A DNA stretch of 18,793 bases from DASYML01 sp036009045 (GTDB taxonomy: Bacteria > Acidobacteriota > Blastocatellia > Pyrinomonadales > Pyrinomonadaceae). Position numbers and translations under genes: made by a program. The stretch is taken from contig DASYML010000033.1 in NCBI GenBank assembly GCA_036009045.1, positions 1 to 18,793 of the forward strand. Direction: 5' to 3'. Positions 6,364-14,134 of the stretch are shown here, piece by piece. Each line of letters opens with the position of its first letter. Position 1 is the stretch's first letter. The notes below the pieces were generated by a model. That model did not search any database, had not been told where the DNA came from, and was given only the letters and a program-made list of their open reading frames with translations.

Positions 6364-8361
6364 ATGGCGATTCTAGAGGATAGAGCGAAAAGACGATTCA
6401 AGCTCTGGTTGTTCAAGGGCATTAAGAAAACGGAGGGCGCTCATCAGGAAGAGGAACAGCCTCATCACCAGCATCCGTGGTGGCAGGTGATGTGCCTAAC
6501 CGGCGTTGATTATTTCTCGACGCTCGGTTATCAGCCGGGCATCGCCTTCATCGCGGCGGGCGCGCTCTCGCCCATCGCGACTTTAATCCTGGTCCTGCTG
6601 ACGCTCTTCGGCGCGCTCCCCATCTACAACCGCGTCGCCAGCGAAAGCCCGCACGGCGAAGGTTCCATCTCGATGCTCGAACACCTGCTCTCGCGCTGGA
6701 AGGGAAAACTCTTCGTGCTGGTCCTGCTGGGTTTCGTGGCGACGGATTTCATCATCACCATTACGCTCTCTGCGGCGGATGCCACGGCCCACGTCATAGA
6801 AAATCCCTTCACGCCCGCCATCCTCAAACATCAGGTCGGAATCACGCTCGTCCTGATAGCCATTCTCGGCGCGGTCTTTCTCAAAGGCTTCAAGGAGGCG
6901 ATAGGGTTGGCGGTCGTGCTGGTCGCGGCTTATCTGTTTTTGAATCTGATCGTCGTCGGCTACGGGCTTGTTCAAGTGTTGACGCACCCGGAGCATCTTT
7001 CCGCGTGGAAGAATGCGCTGCTCTCTCATCCGCGCGTGCATGGCAATCCGCTCCTGATGATAGGCATCGCGCTGCTCCTGTTTCCGAAACTGGCACTCGG
7101 ATTATCCGGGTTTGAAACGGGCGTCGCCGTCATGCCGCTCGTGAAGGGCGATAGGAAGCTGACGAAGAAGCAGCTTAATGAGATTCACGAGACGCGCAGC
7201 GAGCGCGAGTTGCCGCCCAGCGCGCAGTCGCTCCTTGAAGGCCGCGTCCGCAACACACGCAAACTGTTGAAGAACGCCGCGCTCATCATGAGCGTCTTTC
7301 TCATCACCAGCAGCTTCGTCACCGCGACGCTCATTCCGCCTGAGCAATTCGAGCCGGGCGGGGGAGCCAATGGACGCGCCATCGCCTATCTAGCCCACCG
7401 CTTTTTCGGTGACGCGTTCGGCACCGTTTACGACATCAGCACGATCACGATTTTGTGGTTCGCGGGCGCAAGCGCGATGGCGGGTTTGCTGAACATCGTG
7501 CCGCGCTATCTGCCGCGTTACGGGATGGCCCCGGATTGGACCAGAGCGACACGTCCGCTGGTCCTCGTCTATACGCTCATCGCCTTCACCGTGACGGTTA
7601 TTTTCCGCGCCGACGTGGACGACCAGAGCGGCGCATACGCGACGGGCGTGTTGGTCCTGATGAGTTCGGCGGCGGTCGCCGTGACGCTCTCCGTGTGGCG
7701 GAAGGGGAAAGCCTGGTGGCCCTTCCTGCTCATCGCGCTCATCTTCGCTTACACGACGGTCGTCAACGTCATAGAGCGGCCCGAAGGCATCAAGATCGCT
7801 TCGTTCTTCATCGGCGCAATCATCCTCACTTCGCTCATCTCGCGCGTCATGCGGACGACGGAGTTGCGCGTCGAAAAAGTCGAATTGGACCAGACGGCGC
7901 AGGAGATTGTCGCGGAGGCGAGCCGGGGCACGATTCGCATTATCGCCAATCGCTGTGATCGCGGCGATAAGAACGAGTACGAGTTGAAAGAGCGGGAGAA
8001 GCGCGAGGACAATCACATCCCTTCGGAGGAGCCTGTGATCTTTTTAGAGGTCACGCCCTGCGACGCTTCGGAGTTCGCGGGCGTGCTGAAGGTGAAGGGT
8101 AAACGTGTTGAGGGCTATCGCGTGCTCCACGCGGAAAGTTCCGCCGTGCCCAACGCCATCGCCGCGCTGCTCCTGCACCTGCGTAACAAGACGGGCCAAC
8201 TGCCGCACGCTTACTTCGGTTGGAGCGAAGGCAATCCGCTCGCGTTCCTCTTCAGATACATAGCCTTCGGTGAGGGCGATACAGCGCCCGTGACGCACGA
8301 AGTTTTGCGCCAGGCGGAAGACGACCCTGAGCGTCGCCCCGTTGTACACGTCGGCGGATAA
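6364..8361 (+). CDS. APC-superfamily transporter, probably KimA-like potassium importer
   Basis: 665 residues from ATG 6364, chosen because GGAAGG lies six bases upstream; a GTG at 6343 would add seven residues. A cytoplasmic N-terminus (~1-38, KTEGAHQEEEQPHHQH) leads to 'GVDYFSTLGYQPGIA' (47-61) and 'ALPIYNRVASESPHGEGSI' (84-102), both hallmarks of a subfamily of APC permeases. About 11-12 hydrophobic helices follow up to ~495, with a soluble loop at ~260-300. A C-terminal cytoplasmic domain of ~165 residues (500-665) contains a charged, His-poor linker and an alpha/beta-looking region, similar in placement to the tail of KimA. The c-di-AMP riboswitch in its leader is the strongest hint for potassium rather than amino acids; the sequence alone does not fix the substrate. 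Monocistronic, followed by a junction hairpin. Confidence 0.85.
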   Translation: MAILEDRAKRRFKLWLFKGIKKTEGAHQEEEQPHHQHPWWQVMCLTGVDYFSTLGYQPGIAFIAAGALSPIATLILVLLTLFGALPIYNRVASESPHGEGSISMLEHLLSRWKGKLFVLVLLGFVATDFIITITLSAADATAHVIENPFTPAILKHQVGITLVLIAILGAVFLKGFKEAIGLAVVLVAAYLFLNLIVVGYGLVQVLTHPEHLSAWKNALLSHPRVHGNPLLMIGIALLLFPKLALGLSGFETGVAVMPLVKGDRKLTKKQLNEIHETRSERELPPSAQSLLEGRVRNTRKLLKNAALIMSVFLITSSFVTATLIPPEQFEPGGGANGRAIAYLAHRFFGDAFGTVYDISTITILWFAGASAMAGLLNIVPRYLPRYGMAPDWTRATRPLVLVYTLIAFTVTVIFRADVDDQSGAYATGVLVLMSSAAVAVTLSVWRKGKAWWPFLLIALIFAYTTVVNVIERPEGIKIASFFIGAIILTSLISRVMRTTELRVEKVELDQTAQEIVAEASRGTIRIIANRCDRGDKNEYELKEREKREDNHIPSEEPVIFLEVTPCDASEFAGVLKVKGKRVEGYRVLHAESSAVPNAIAALLLHLRNKTGQLPHAYFGWSEGNPLAFLFRYIAFGEGDTAPVTHEVLRQAEDDPERRPVVHVGG

Positions 8362-8464
8362 TTAGGCGGGAGGCGAAAGCTACTCTTCAAGCAGGGCATC
8401 GTCGTCGCAAACGTTCCCTATCACCTTCGAGCACGAAGAGCCTTGATGAGTGATAAGCAAGATA

Positions 8465-8531
8465 AAGAAGTGATGAGGACTGAGTGATGAGTAAAAGCTT
8501 AGCTCTTATCACTCATCGCTCATCACTTCTT
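8465..8531. terminator. Degenerate hairpin between convergent genes (GTGATGAG words)
   Basis: AAGAAGTGATGAG (8465-8477) pairs perfectly with CTCATCACTTCTT (8519-8531), with further pairing GAGTGAT (8482-8488) to ATCACTC (8508-8514). More copies of the words GATGAGTGATAAG and CCATCACTTCTTT flank it. It lies between the transporter stop and the stop of the minus-strand zinc-ribbon gene, so it can act as a bidirectional terminator. Confidence 0.6.
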
Positions 8532-8552
8532 AGCCATCACTTCTTTACTGTA

Positions 8553-8936
8553 TTAAAGGTCCACTTTACCCGTAGCGTCGCCACGGCTTGCGAGAAAGCA
8601 TGAGCGGCAGAAGACGGGACGACCCTGTGACGGGTAGAACGGAACGGTCGTCTCCTGTCCGCACTGCGCGCACTGGACGGAGACCTCTATGCGCTGGCGC
8701 ACCCCTGAAGCCTGCGCGGCGACAATCGCGGCGAGGCGCTCATTCTTCGCCTGCTTGCAGGGTTTGCATCGCTTCGGTTCGTTCTTCAGACCCTTATCGT
8801 GAAAGAAGACCTGTTCGCCAGCGGTCCAGACGAAATTTTCGCTACAGTCCACGCACTTAATCATGCGATCTTCAAATTCAGTTTCCATGTGGCCCCATTT
8901 CCCATTGGTGGCCGCCGTCACTTGCGTTTGTGCCAT
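8553..8936 (-). CDS. Double zinc-ribbon protein
   Basis: 127 residues. A 16-residue leader precedes two Cys4 sites. The first (~26-68), with C28-x2-C31 and C57-x2-C60 around 'ENFVWTAGEQVFFHDKGL...P.RCK.CK', matches the probable zinc-ribbon family zf-trcl. The second (~86-116) has C89-x2-C92, then TTVPFYPSQGRPVFC110-x2-C113, the Cys/Gly zinc-ribbon seen in small hypothetical proteins of many phyla. No catalytic domain is present, so a role in nucleic-acid or protein binding is likely but unproven. A GGGGGGA eight bases before the ATG at 8936 supports the start; an internal ATG (residue 17) is a less likely alternative. It converges on the transporter gene. Confidence 0.85.
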   Translation of the reverse strand: MAQTQVTAATNGKWGHMETEFEDRMIKCVDCSENFVWTAGEQVFFHDKGLKNEPKRCKPCKQAKNERLAAIVAAQASGVRQRIEVSVQCAQCGQETTVPFYPSQGRPVFCRSCFLASRGDATGKVDL

Positions 8937-9283
8937 GATGAAATCCCCCCACCGATGTGCTCCTCTAGTGCTGACACGAAGCCCTCAAACCCGGTCAACG
9001 CCAGAACTATTTTGTTAAGTCAAACTCGCGAGGTGTTGGCAATCAATATCCCAAAACGAATCATCGCGGGCGCGCAAGCTGCGCTTATAAGCTGGGCTTG
9101 AAGTGAAAGCGTATAATCACTTCAGCATCAAGGTAGGTGCTCTCGAAAACAGGGCGGCGCTTTAGCTCTTGCCAAGCGGGTGCGGTAGTACCTTTGACGC
9201 TCATTGCCTGGGATGTCCTCTCACCCCAACAGGCTGTTCGGGTGGTTCCAGCCAACTGAAACGACAGCCACGTTATTTGTCAA

Positions 9284-9310
9284 ATTATAACCATCACGAA
9301 AATGTGTCAA
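9284..9310 (-). promoter_or_regulatory. Minus-strand promoter candidate with consensus hexamers
   Basis: On the minus strand, TTGACA (9310-9305) and TATAAT (9289-9284) are both full consensus, but the spacer is only 15 bases. It could drive the zinc-ribbon gene about 350 bases downstream. The short spacing lowers confidence. Confidence 0.35.
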
Positions 9311-9359
9311 GGTCTCAGCGTTCAACTTCGCTGGTCCAGTCGTTGGACCAAGAGGGTCC

Positions 9360-9443
9360 AAGGTCCAAAGTCCAGGGTTCCAAAGTCAAGAGGCTGAAGA
9401 GTTCTGGTCTTAACTTTGAACTTGGGCCCTGGACTTTGGACTT
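9360..9443. repeat. Degenerate inverted repeat built of GTCCAAAG words
   Basis: GTCCAAAGTCCAGGG (9363-9377) pairs perfectly with CCCTGGACTTTGGAC (9427-9441). The adjoining TTCCAAAGTCAAG and AACTTTGAACTTGG pair imperfectly. It sits about 100 bases upstream of purD rather than at a convergent junction, so termination is not its obvious role. Confidence 0.6.
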
Positions 9444-9539
9444 AACTTGACAGCGCGTGCGGGAAGGTGACAGCATCCGCCCACGAAAGGACGCATCCGT
9501 AATTTCGATTTGCGCAAGTAAGAGGGAAGCTTATCCTTC

Positions 9540-10829
9540 ATGAATATCCTCGTCATAGGGTCCGGCGGTCGTGAGCATGCGCTCTGCCATGCGCTGCGGA
9601 CGACTTCCCGCCGGTCGCTCAGGCTCTTCTGCGCGCCGGGCAATCCGGGCATCTCGCAGTTGGCCCACATCATCCCCCAGGCAGCGACGGACATTCCAGC
9701 TTTGGTCCAACTTGCGGAAGAGCGAAAGATGGATTTGACGATTGTCGGCGGCGAGGCTCCGCTCGCGGCGGGCATCGTTGACGAGTTTGAAAGACGCGGG
9801 CTGGCAATTGCGGGCGCACCGCAAGCCTCCGCGCGGCTCGAATCGAGCAAGGCTTTCGCTAAAGATTTCATGGCCCGCCACAGGATTCCCACCGCGCGTT
9901 ACAAAATCGCTGACTCCGCGCGAGAGGCGCGGGAAATCCTGCGCGGCGGCGAGTTCGGCGCGTTGGATGCTCCGGTCGTCGTCAAGGCGGACGGCCTCGC
10001 GGCGGGCAAGGGAGTCGTCGTCGCGCGCTCGCGCACGGAAGCCTTGCAGGCGATAGAAGATTTAATGGTCCAAAATTCCGCCGGTGCTGAAGCCGCCCGC
10101 CGCGTCGTCATAGAAGAAGCGCTCGCGGGTCCAGAAGCCTCTCTGCTGCTCTTCGCCGACGGAAGCCGTTATGCGTTGATGCCGCCCGCGCGCGACCACA
10201 AGCGCGTCGGCGAGAATGATACTGGTCCAAATACCGGCGGGATGGGCGCGATAACTGATCATCGCGTGATTGACGACGAAACCCTCGCACGCGCAAGGCG
10301 TGAAATTATCGAACCCACGCTGTTGGGCGCGTTGGAGGATGGAACGCCTTTTCGCGGCGTGCTCTTCGTCGGGTTGATGTTGACGGCGTCAGGCCCGCGC
10401 GTGCTCGAATACAACGTGCGCTTCGGAGACCCCGAAGCACAGGCCATCCTCGTTCGTCTCAAGAGCGACTTGGCGGATATTTTTGAAGCGATTGCGCGCG
10501 GCGGCGGCGGACTCTCCGAACAAGACGTAGAGTGGGCCAGCGATTCTTCCGCGTGCGTGGTGCTGGCGGCGCGCGGCTATCCCGCGCAACCGGAAACGGG
10601 CGCTCGCATAGAGGGACTCGAACGCGCCGCGCAGCATGAGGGCGTGGAAATCTTTCATGCGGGGACAAGGCGCAACGCTGCGGGCGAGTGGTTCACGAGC
10701 GGCGGGCGCGTGCTCGGCGTCACGGCCACGGCAGGGACGCTCGATGATGCGCTCGGTCGTTGTTATGCTTCTATCAGCGAGATTCACTGGGACGGGATGC
10801 ACTATCGCCGCGACATAGGAAAGTTTTAA
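9540..10829 (+). CDS. purD: Phosphoribosylamine--glycine ligase (GAR synthetase)
   Basis: 429 residues, normal for PurD. It catalyses the ATP-dependent joining of glycine to phosphoribosylamine, step two of de novo purine synthesis, in the cytoplasm. The N-terminal domain starts MNILVIGSGGREHAL (1-15). The ATP-grasp core has VVKADGLAAGKGVVVA (147-162), EEALAGPEAS (192-201), the glycine/phosphate loop NDTGPNTGGMGA (226-237) and the metal-binding YNVRFGDPEAQ (291-301). The C-terminal domain ends SISEIHWDGMHYRRDIGKF, the typical PurD finish. All family motifs are intact. It stands alone, not beside purH or purN, with its own ~600-base upstream region. An AGAGGGAAG lies about 14 bases before the ATG, a loose spacing. 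Confidence 0.97.
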   Translation: MNILVIGSGGREHALCHALRTTSRRSLRLFCAPGNPGISQLAHIIPQAATDIPALVQLAEERKMDLTIVGGEAPLAAGIVDEFERRGLAIAGAPQASARLESSKAFAKDFMARHRIPTARYKIADSAREAREILRGGEFGALDAPVVVKADGLAAGKGVVVARSRTEALQAIEDLMVQNSAGAEAARRVVIEEALAGPEASLLLFADGSRYALMPPARDHKRVGENDTGPNTGGMGAITDHRVIDDETLARARREIIEPTLLGALEDGTPFRGVLFVGLMLTASGPRVLEYNVRFGDPEAQAILVRLKSDLADIFEAIARGGGGLSEQDVEWASDSSACVVLAARGYPAQPETGARIEGLERAAQHEGVEIFHAGTRRNAAGEWFTSGGRVLGVTATAGTLDDALGRCYASISEIHWDGMHYRRDIGKF

Positions 10830-10838
10830 AGCCGAAAC

Positions 10839-10870
10839 TTTCGCCTTTCGCCCTTCGCCTTTCCCCTTGT
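10839..10870. repeat. Pyrimidine-rich half of a word repeat after purD
   Basis: Directly after the purD stop, CGCCTTTCGC and CCTTCGCCTTTCC words repeat. It resembles the pyrimidine arm of the degenerate hairpins elsewhere in the window, but its purine arm is missing. It is possibly a decayed element. A TATACT box follows at 10884-10889. Confidence 0.35.
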
Positions 10871-11051
10871 TTACGACTCCTGCTATACTCAGGGATGAAG
10901 TCGCCGTTTGTGAAACTGCAACCACCTGGCACGGTTTTTCGTACAAACAAAAGGCGCGCGAGATGTTGCTGCGGGTGGTTGATGAAATCGAGCGGCCTTT
11001 TTTGAATTTTAAAACTCGCTCTACTTAAATTGCCGGAGGAGTGTAGAAGAG

Positions 11052-11825
11052 ATGGGACTTTGGAGCAGAATGAAACGCTCGCTGCGTTCGCTGTTTGGCG
11101 GTCTGGTGGAGAAGACGGAAGACCCGGAACTCATCCTTCAGCAGACCATACGCGATATGCGCGACCGTGTGCCGGAATTGAATAATTCCGTCTCGCAGGT
11201 GATGGCGACCGAGAAACTGCTCGCGCGTAGTAAAGAGCGGCTTGAATCGCAGGTCGTGGACCTCGACTCGAAAATTAAAGCCTCCGTCAAGATGGGCCGC
11301 GACGACATCGCCACGGCCTACATAGGCCAATTGCAACAGGCGCAACTCGATCTCTCGAAGACCTCGCAGCAACTTGAGCACGCCGGGGCGGCATCCAAAC
11401 AGGCGCTCAAGGCGCGCGATAATTACGTGCTGCAAATGCAGAAGCGCACGGCTGAGGCCATGCAGTTGATCAATCAGTCGAAGCAGGCGAAGCTGCAAGA
11501 GCAACTCGCCCAGACGATGGAGACCTTCAACCTCGGCGACGATGCTTCGACCTTTAATGAGATGCGCGATAAGATTGATCGTCGCGTCGCCGCCGCCGAA
11601 GCCAAGATGCAACTCGGCGCGGCCAGCGTTGATACGCAGATGCAGGACATCGAGCGCGAGGCGATGGACATGCAGTTGCAGGATAAGCTCCTTGAATACA
11701 AGCGCGAGATGGGCCTGCTGCCCGCTTCGACGGGCGGAGATGTCCAGGGCGCGATTCCCGCGAGGGCCAGCGGGAGCCAACCGGAGGCGCTTCCGGCGAA
11801 GGGCGAAACCAGTTCGGGTAATTAA
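11052..11825 (+). CDS. pspA: PspA/IM30 family membrane-stress protein
   Basis: 257 residues, the usual PspA/Vipp1 size. It is peripheral on the inner face of the cytoplasmic membrane, where the family forms ESCRT-III-like assemblies that repair and stabilise membranes. The N-terminal amphipathic helix is MGLWSRMKRSLRSLFGGL; 'KTEDPELILQQTIRDM' (21-36) follows, then a long helical hairpin (~25-220) with characteristic heptads and 'NLGDDASTFNEMRDKID'. The last ~35 residues are a disordered Gly/Pro/Ser tail beyond the usual core. GGAGGAG lies 11-17 bases before ATG. A hydrophobic/coiled-coil partner gene follows 117 bases downstream in the same direction. There is no pspBCF nearby. Confidence 0.94.
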   Translation: MGLWSRMKRSLRSLFGGLVEKTEDPELILQQTIRDMRDRVPELNNSVSQVMATEKLLARSKERLESQVVDLDSKIKASVKMGRDDIATAYIGQLQQAQLDLSKTSQQLEHAGAASKQALKARDNYVLQMQKRTAEAMQLINQSKQAKLQEQLAQTMETFNLGDDASTFNEMRDKIDRRVAAAEAKMQLGAASVDTQMQDIEREAMDMQLQDKLLEYKREMGLLPASTGGDVQGAIPARASGSQPEALPAKGETSSGN

Positions 11826-11868
11826 AGGTTGGCCCGGCACTGGTGGCTCGACGATGTGACAGATGCGC

Positions 11869-11886
11869 CTTTGCTTTTGCGCAAAG
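11869..11886 (+). other. Small hairpin between pspA and the partner gene
   Basis: CTTTGC (11869-11874) pairs with GCAAAG (11881-11886) over TTTTGC, with further weak pairing of flanking GATGCG and TGCGTC. There is no T-tract, so partial attenuation at most. Confidence 0.3.
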
Positions 11887-11942
11887 CGAAACAGTGGGTG
11901 CGTCTCCCGTGTAATTGTTGTTCGTCGGATTGATTAACGGTT

Positions 11943-12785
11943 ATGTCAGAGTTTTCATTATCGAAGATTAACTTTCAGTATTTGAAAGAAGCGCTCAAGG
12001 AGCCGGTCAATTTCTGGGGCATGGCGGGCTTCGCGGTGGCCGCCGCTTATCTCCCGTCCATCATTCCGCTTGAAGTGGCGCTCGCCGCCGAGGGAGCATA
12101 TTTAGCCATCGTGCCTGCAAGCTCATTCTATCGCCGCCTGGTTAATAATCGTCAGAAGGCGCGGCTGCGCGCGTTGCGCGAAAAGAGCCGCGAAGAGATG
12201 ATTAAGAAGTTCGACCCGCGCGAGCGTGAAGCCGTAGAGTACCTGCGCTGGATGAAGGACCAGATTTATTCCAACTACAAAAAATTCACAGGCTCGCGCG
12301 AGATTCCCGCCAACATACAGAGCCTGGACCAACGCTGGGAAGATTTCGTGGACCTTCTGGATGTCTATCGTCGCCGCAAGAAACACCTGCGCTCGATTAA
12401 CCGTCAGGCCGTGGAGAATCAACTGCGGCAATCCGAACGCTCCGTAGAGAGTTCGCCCGACGACCGCGCGCGTCGCGTCCAGGCCGCCAACGTCGAGATT
12501 CTCAAGCGCCGCGTCGCCGCCTTCAACGACCTTGAGCGCTCCGTCAAACTCGTCGAAGGCCAGTTGCAGTCTATCGAAAACTTCTTCGGTCTCGTCAACG
12601 ACCAGATCGTGACGCTGCCCACGCCCGAAAGAGTCTCCTCGCTGGACTTCGAGCAACTCAGCGACTCGATTGCGATGACCCGGCAAATGCTCGAAGAGAC
12701 TTCGGACATGCTGACCCCGCTCGACAATCACAATCGTGAACTGGGCAACTATGACCTGCTCACTTCCAACACACCTTCAAAGTAA
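11943..12785 (+). CDS. PspA-neighbour membrane protein with coiled-coil domain, unknown function
   Basis: 280 residues. A polar 23-residue start is followed by two hydrophobic segments at ~25-41 (WGMAGFAVAAAYLPSII) and ~44-62 (EVALAAEGAYLAIVP) with a short turn. A cytoplasmic helical region follows: basic ~63-95 (RRLVNNRQKARLRALREKSREE), then heptad-like helices to ~260 with many R, E and Q. The shape (membrane hairpin plus long coiled coil) and position right after pspA suggest a membrane anchor or partner for PspA. That is inference; I recognise no named family. ATG 11943 has no strong Shine-Dalgarno sequence. It ends before a triple hairpin at the convergent junction with hslO. Confidence 0.8.
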   Translation: MSEFSLSKINFQYLKEALKEPVNFWGMAGFAVAAAYLPSIIPLEVALAAEGAYLAIVPASSFYRRLVNNRQKARLRALREKSREEMIKKFDPREREAVEYLRWMKDQIYSNYKKFTGSREIPANIQSLDQRWEDFVDLLDVYRRRKKHLRSINRQAVENQLRQSERSVESSPDDRARRVQAANVEILKRRVAAFNDLERSVKLVEGQLQSIENFFGLVNDQIVTLPTPERVSSLDFEQLSDSIAMTRQMLEETSDMLTPLDNHNRELGNYDLLTSNTPSK

Positions 12786-12794
12786 AGGCACAAA

Positions 12795-12866
12795 AGCCCT
12801 GAAAGGGCTAAATATGATAGCCGGGGCATCGCCCACGGCTATCATATGCATCCCCTCACGGGGATG
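12795..12866. terminator. Three consecutive hairpins between convergent genes
   Basis: Stem 1: AGCCCT (12795-12800) with AGGGCT (12804-12809). Stem 2: ATATGATAGCCG (12812-12823) with CGGCTATCATAT (12836-12847), extended inside by GGGC/GCCC. Stem 3: CATCCCC (12849-12855) with GGGGATG (12860-12866). All three lie between the stops of the PspA-partner gene and hslO. There is no strong T-tract. The layout resembles a dispersed repeat unit more than a single terminator. Confidence 0.65.
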
Positions 12867-12912
12867 TACTGGCACATGTTCTCTCTAAATTTCGGCTACC
12901 CTCTATTCTCTC

Positions 12913-13842
12913 TTAGGAGACCATCTCGCCTTTAACGATACTCTCCAATCCGGCCTCGTCTATTTGATAGGTCTCGTTGCAGAAGTGGCAAGTCATCACC
13001 GCGCCCCTGTCTTCGCGCAGCATCGCTTCCAACTCCGCGCGATCAATCGAGGCTAGGATGGACGCGAAACGCTCATAGGAACAGGTACAGGCGAAGCTCA
13101 CTGGCCGCTCGTCCAGCATCTCGAATTCGAGAGGGCCGAGAGCCGCGCGCAAGAGTTCAATCGGACCAGCGCCCTCGCGTATCAACGTTGTCGTCTGCGG
13201 CGTGCGGCTGACTGACGATTCAATCTCGGCCACTATCTTTTCATCCGCGCCCGGCATCATTTGAATCATCAGCCCGCCAGCCGCCGCGACGAATGCCTCG
13301 CCCGTCTCTCGTGCCTGCAAGAGCACGCCGAGCATGACGGCGGAAGGTATCTGCTCAGACTTCATCAGGTAGTAAGCGAAGTCCTCCGCTATCTCGCCGG
13401 AGATGAGCGGCACAGAGCCTCTGTACGGCTCTCTATATAACCCTATGTCGTAGCCGGATTCGCGCATCACATAGAACATCCCCTGGCCGACCACGCCGCG
13501 CACATCCAGCTTGCCCTGCGCGTTCAACTCCGCGTCCGCGTGCGGATTGCGCACGTAGCCTCGCACCTGGCCCAGCGCATTCGCCTCCGAAGTAATTCCT
13601 CCGATTGGACCATCGCCGTTGATCTGCACGGTCAGGCGGTCCAACTCTTTCAAGCTCGCGCCCAGCAGCAACGTCCCTGTCAGAGTGCGACCGAGCGCCG
13701 CCGCCACCGTCGGCGAGGTCTCATGCCTGCGTCGTGCTTCCGCGACCAAATTAGTCGTCACCGCCGCCATGCAGCGCACCATGCCATCCGCCGCCGTGCC
13801 GCGCACGAGCGTGTCTTCCTGTCTGTTCTCCTGGTTTACCAA
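12913..13842 (-). CDS. hslO: Redox-regulated chaperonin Hsp33
   Basis: 309 residues from a TTG at 13842. The frame is open to 14163, but that extension has no family similarity and covers the divergent promoters. GTG 13806 is the alternative start; it would remove the first beta strand (TLVRGTAADGMVR), which the family has. Holdase chaperone, cytoplasmic, activated by oxidation. Core features: ARRRHETSPTVAAALGRTLTG, then LTVQINGDGPIGGI, VPLISGEIAEDFAYYLMKSEQIPSA and GGLMIQMMPGA. The zinc redox switch is complete: C252-x-C254 (ACTCSYERF) and C285-x2-C288 (MTCHFCNETY). Length is normal. A minus-strand promoter candidate lies about 220 bases upstream (TTCACC, 17 bases, TATTTT; 14090-14062). Confidence 0.95.
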   Translation of the reverse strand: MVNQENRQEDTLVRGTAADGMVRCMAAVTTNLVAEARRRHETSPTVAAALGRTLTGTLLLGASLKELDRLTVQINGDGPIGGITSEANALGQVRGYVRNPHADAELNAQGKLDVRGVVGQGMFYVMRESGYDIGLYREPYRGSVPLISGEIAEDFAYYLMKSEQIPSAVMLGVLLQARETGEAFVAAAGGLMIQMMPGADEKIVAEIESSVSRTPQTTTLIREGAGPIELLRAALGPLEFEMLDERPVSFACTCSYERFASILASIDRAELEAMLREDRGAVMTCHFCNETYQIDEAGLESIVKGEMVS

Positions 13843-14061
13843 TGCTCTTCTCGACTCTCTGTAACACAGGCCGCGCGCGTGCCCGTGATAAAAATTTTCG
13901 CCGCAAAATTTCCGCGACCCTGGCCCACGCAGCTTAACTTTCATCCTGCCTTGGTGACCAACATCGGACTCATTTAGATACCCCCCGCGCCTCGAACGTT
14001 GGATGAGAGACAGGCTCTTGAATCTCTCCCTGAACGGTGGCGGGCGGCGCTGAAAAAGGGT

Positions 14062-14090
14062 AAAATAGTAGTTGAAGAAGTTAAGGTGAA
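14062..14090 (-). promoter_or_regulatory. Candidate hslO promoter
   Basis: On the minus strand, TTCACC (14090-14085), a 17-base spacer, and TATTTT (14067-14062). Each hexamer matches the sigma70 consensus at four of six bases with ideal spacing. It is the best minus-strand candidate in the divergent region. Confidence 0.4.
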
Positions 14091-14134
14091 TTCTCAGGTT
14101 ATCCACTCTATTGCACTGAAAAAAAAGATGACCA

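Larger units (their letters stand above)
8937..9539. other. Intergenic region between divergent genes, no gene seen
   Basis: It separates the minus-strand zinc-ribbon gene from plus-strand purD. Visible content: a consensus TATAAT at 9112-9117 on the plus strand without a good -35, a 10-bp palindrome GCTTATAAGC (9083-9092), a minus-strand promoter candidate at 9284-9310, a small TGGTCCA/TGGACCA hairpin (9332-9350) and a degenerate inverted repeat at 9360-9443. A 93-codon plus frame inside overlaps the repeat and has no ribosome-binding site. Confidence 0.5.

Noticed and set aside
6165..6383. 72-codon frame within the riboswitch leader
   Set aside because: It overlaps the expression-platform hairpin and the transporter start; no coding features.
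7390..8016. Minus-strand open frame opposite the transporter
   Set aside because: Antisense shadow: composition rich in D, R and H with no family motifs, fully inside a convincing gene.
9169..9450. 93-codon plus-strand frame upstream of purD
   Set aside because: No ribosome-binding site, and its second half is the GTCCAAAG inverted repeat.
10867..11028. 53-codon TTG frame just before pspA (ends KAREMLLRVVDEIERPF...)
   Set aside because: The last ~25 residues look protein-like and the stop sits just before the pspA ribosome-binding site, but there is no credible start or ribosome site. Kept only as a possibility for conservation testing.
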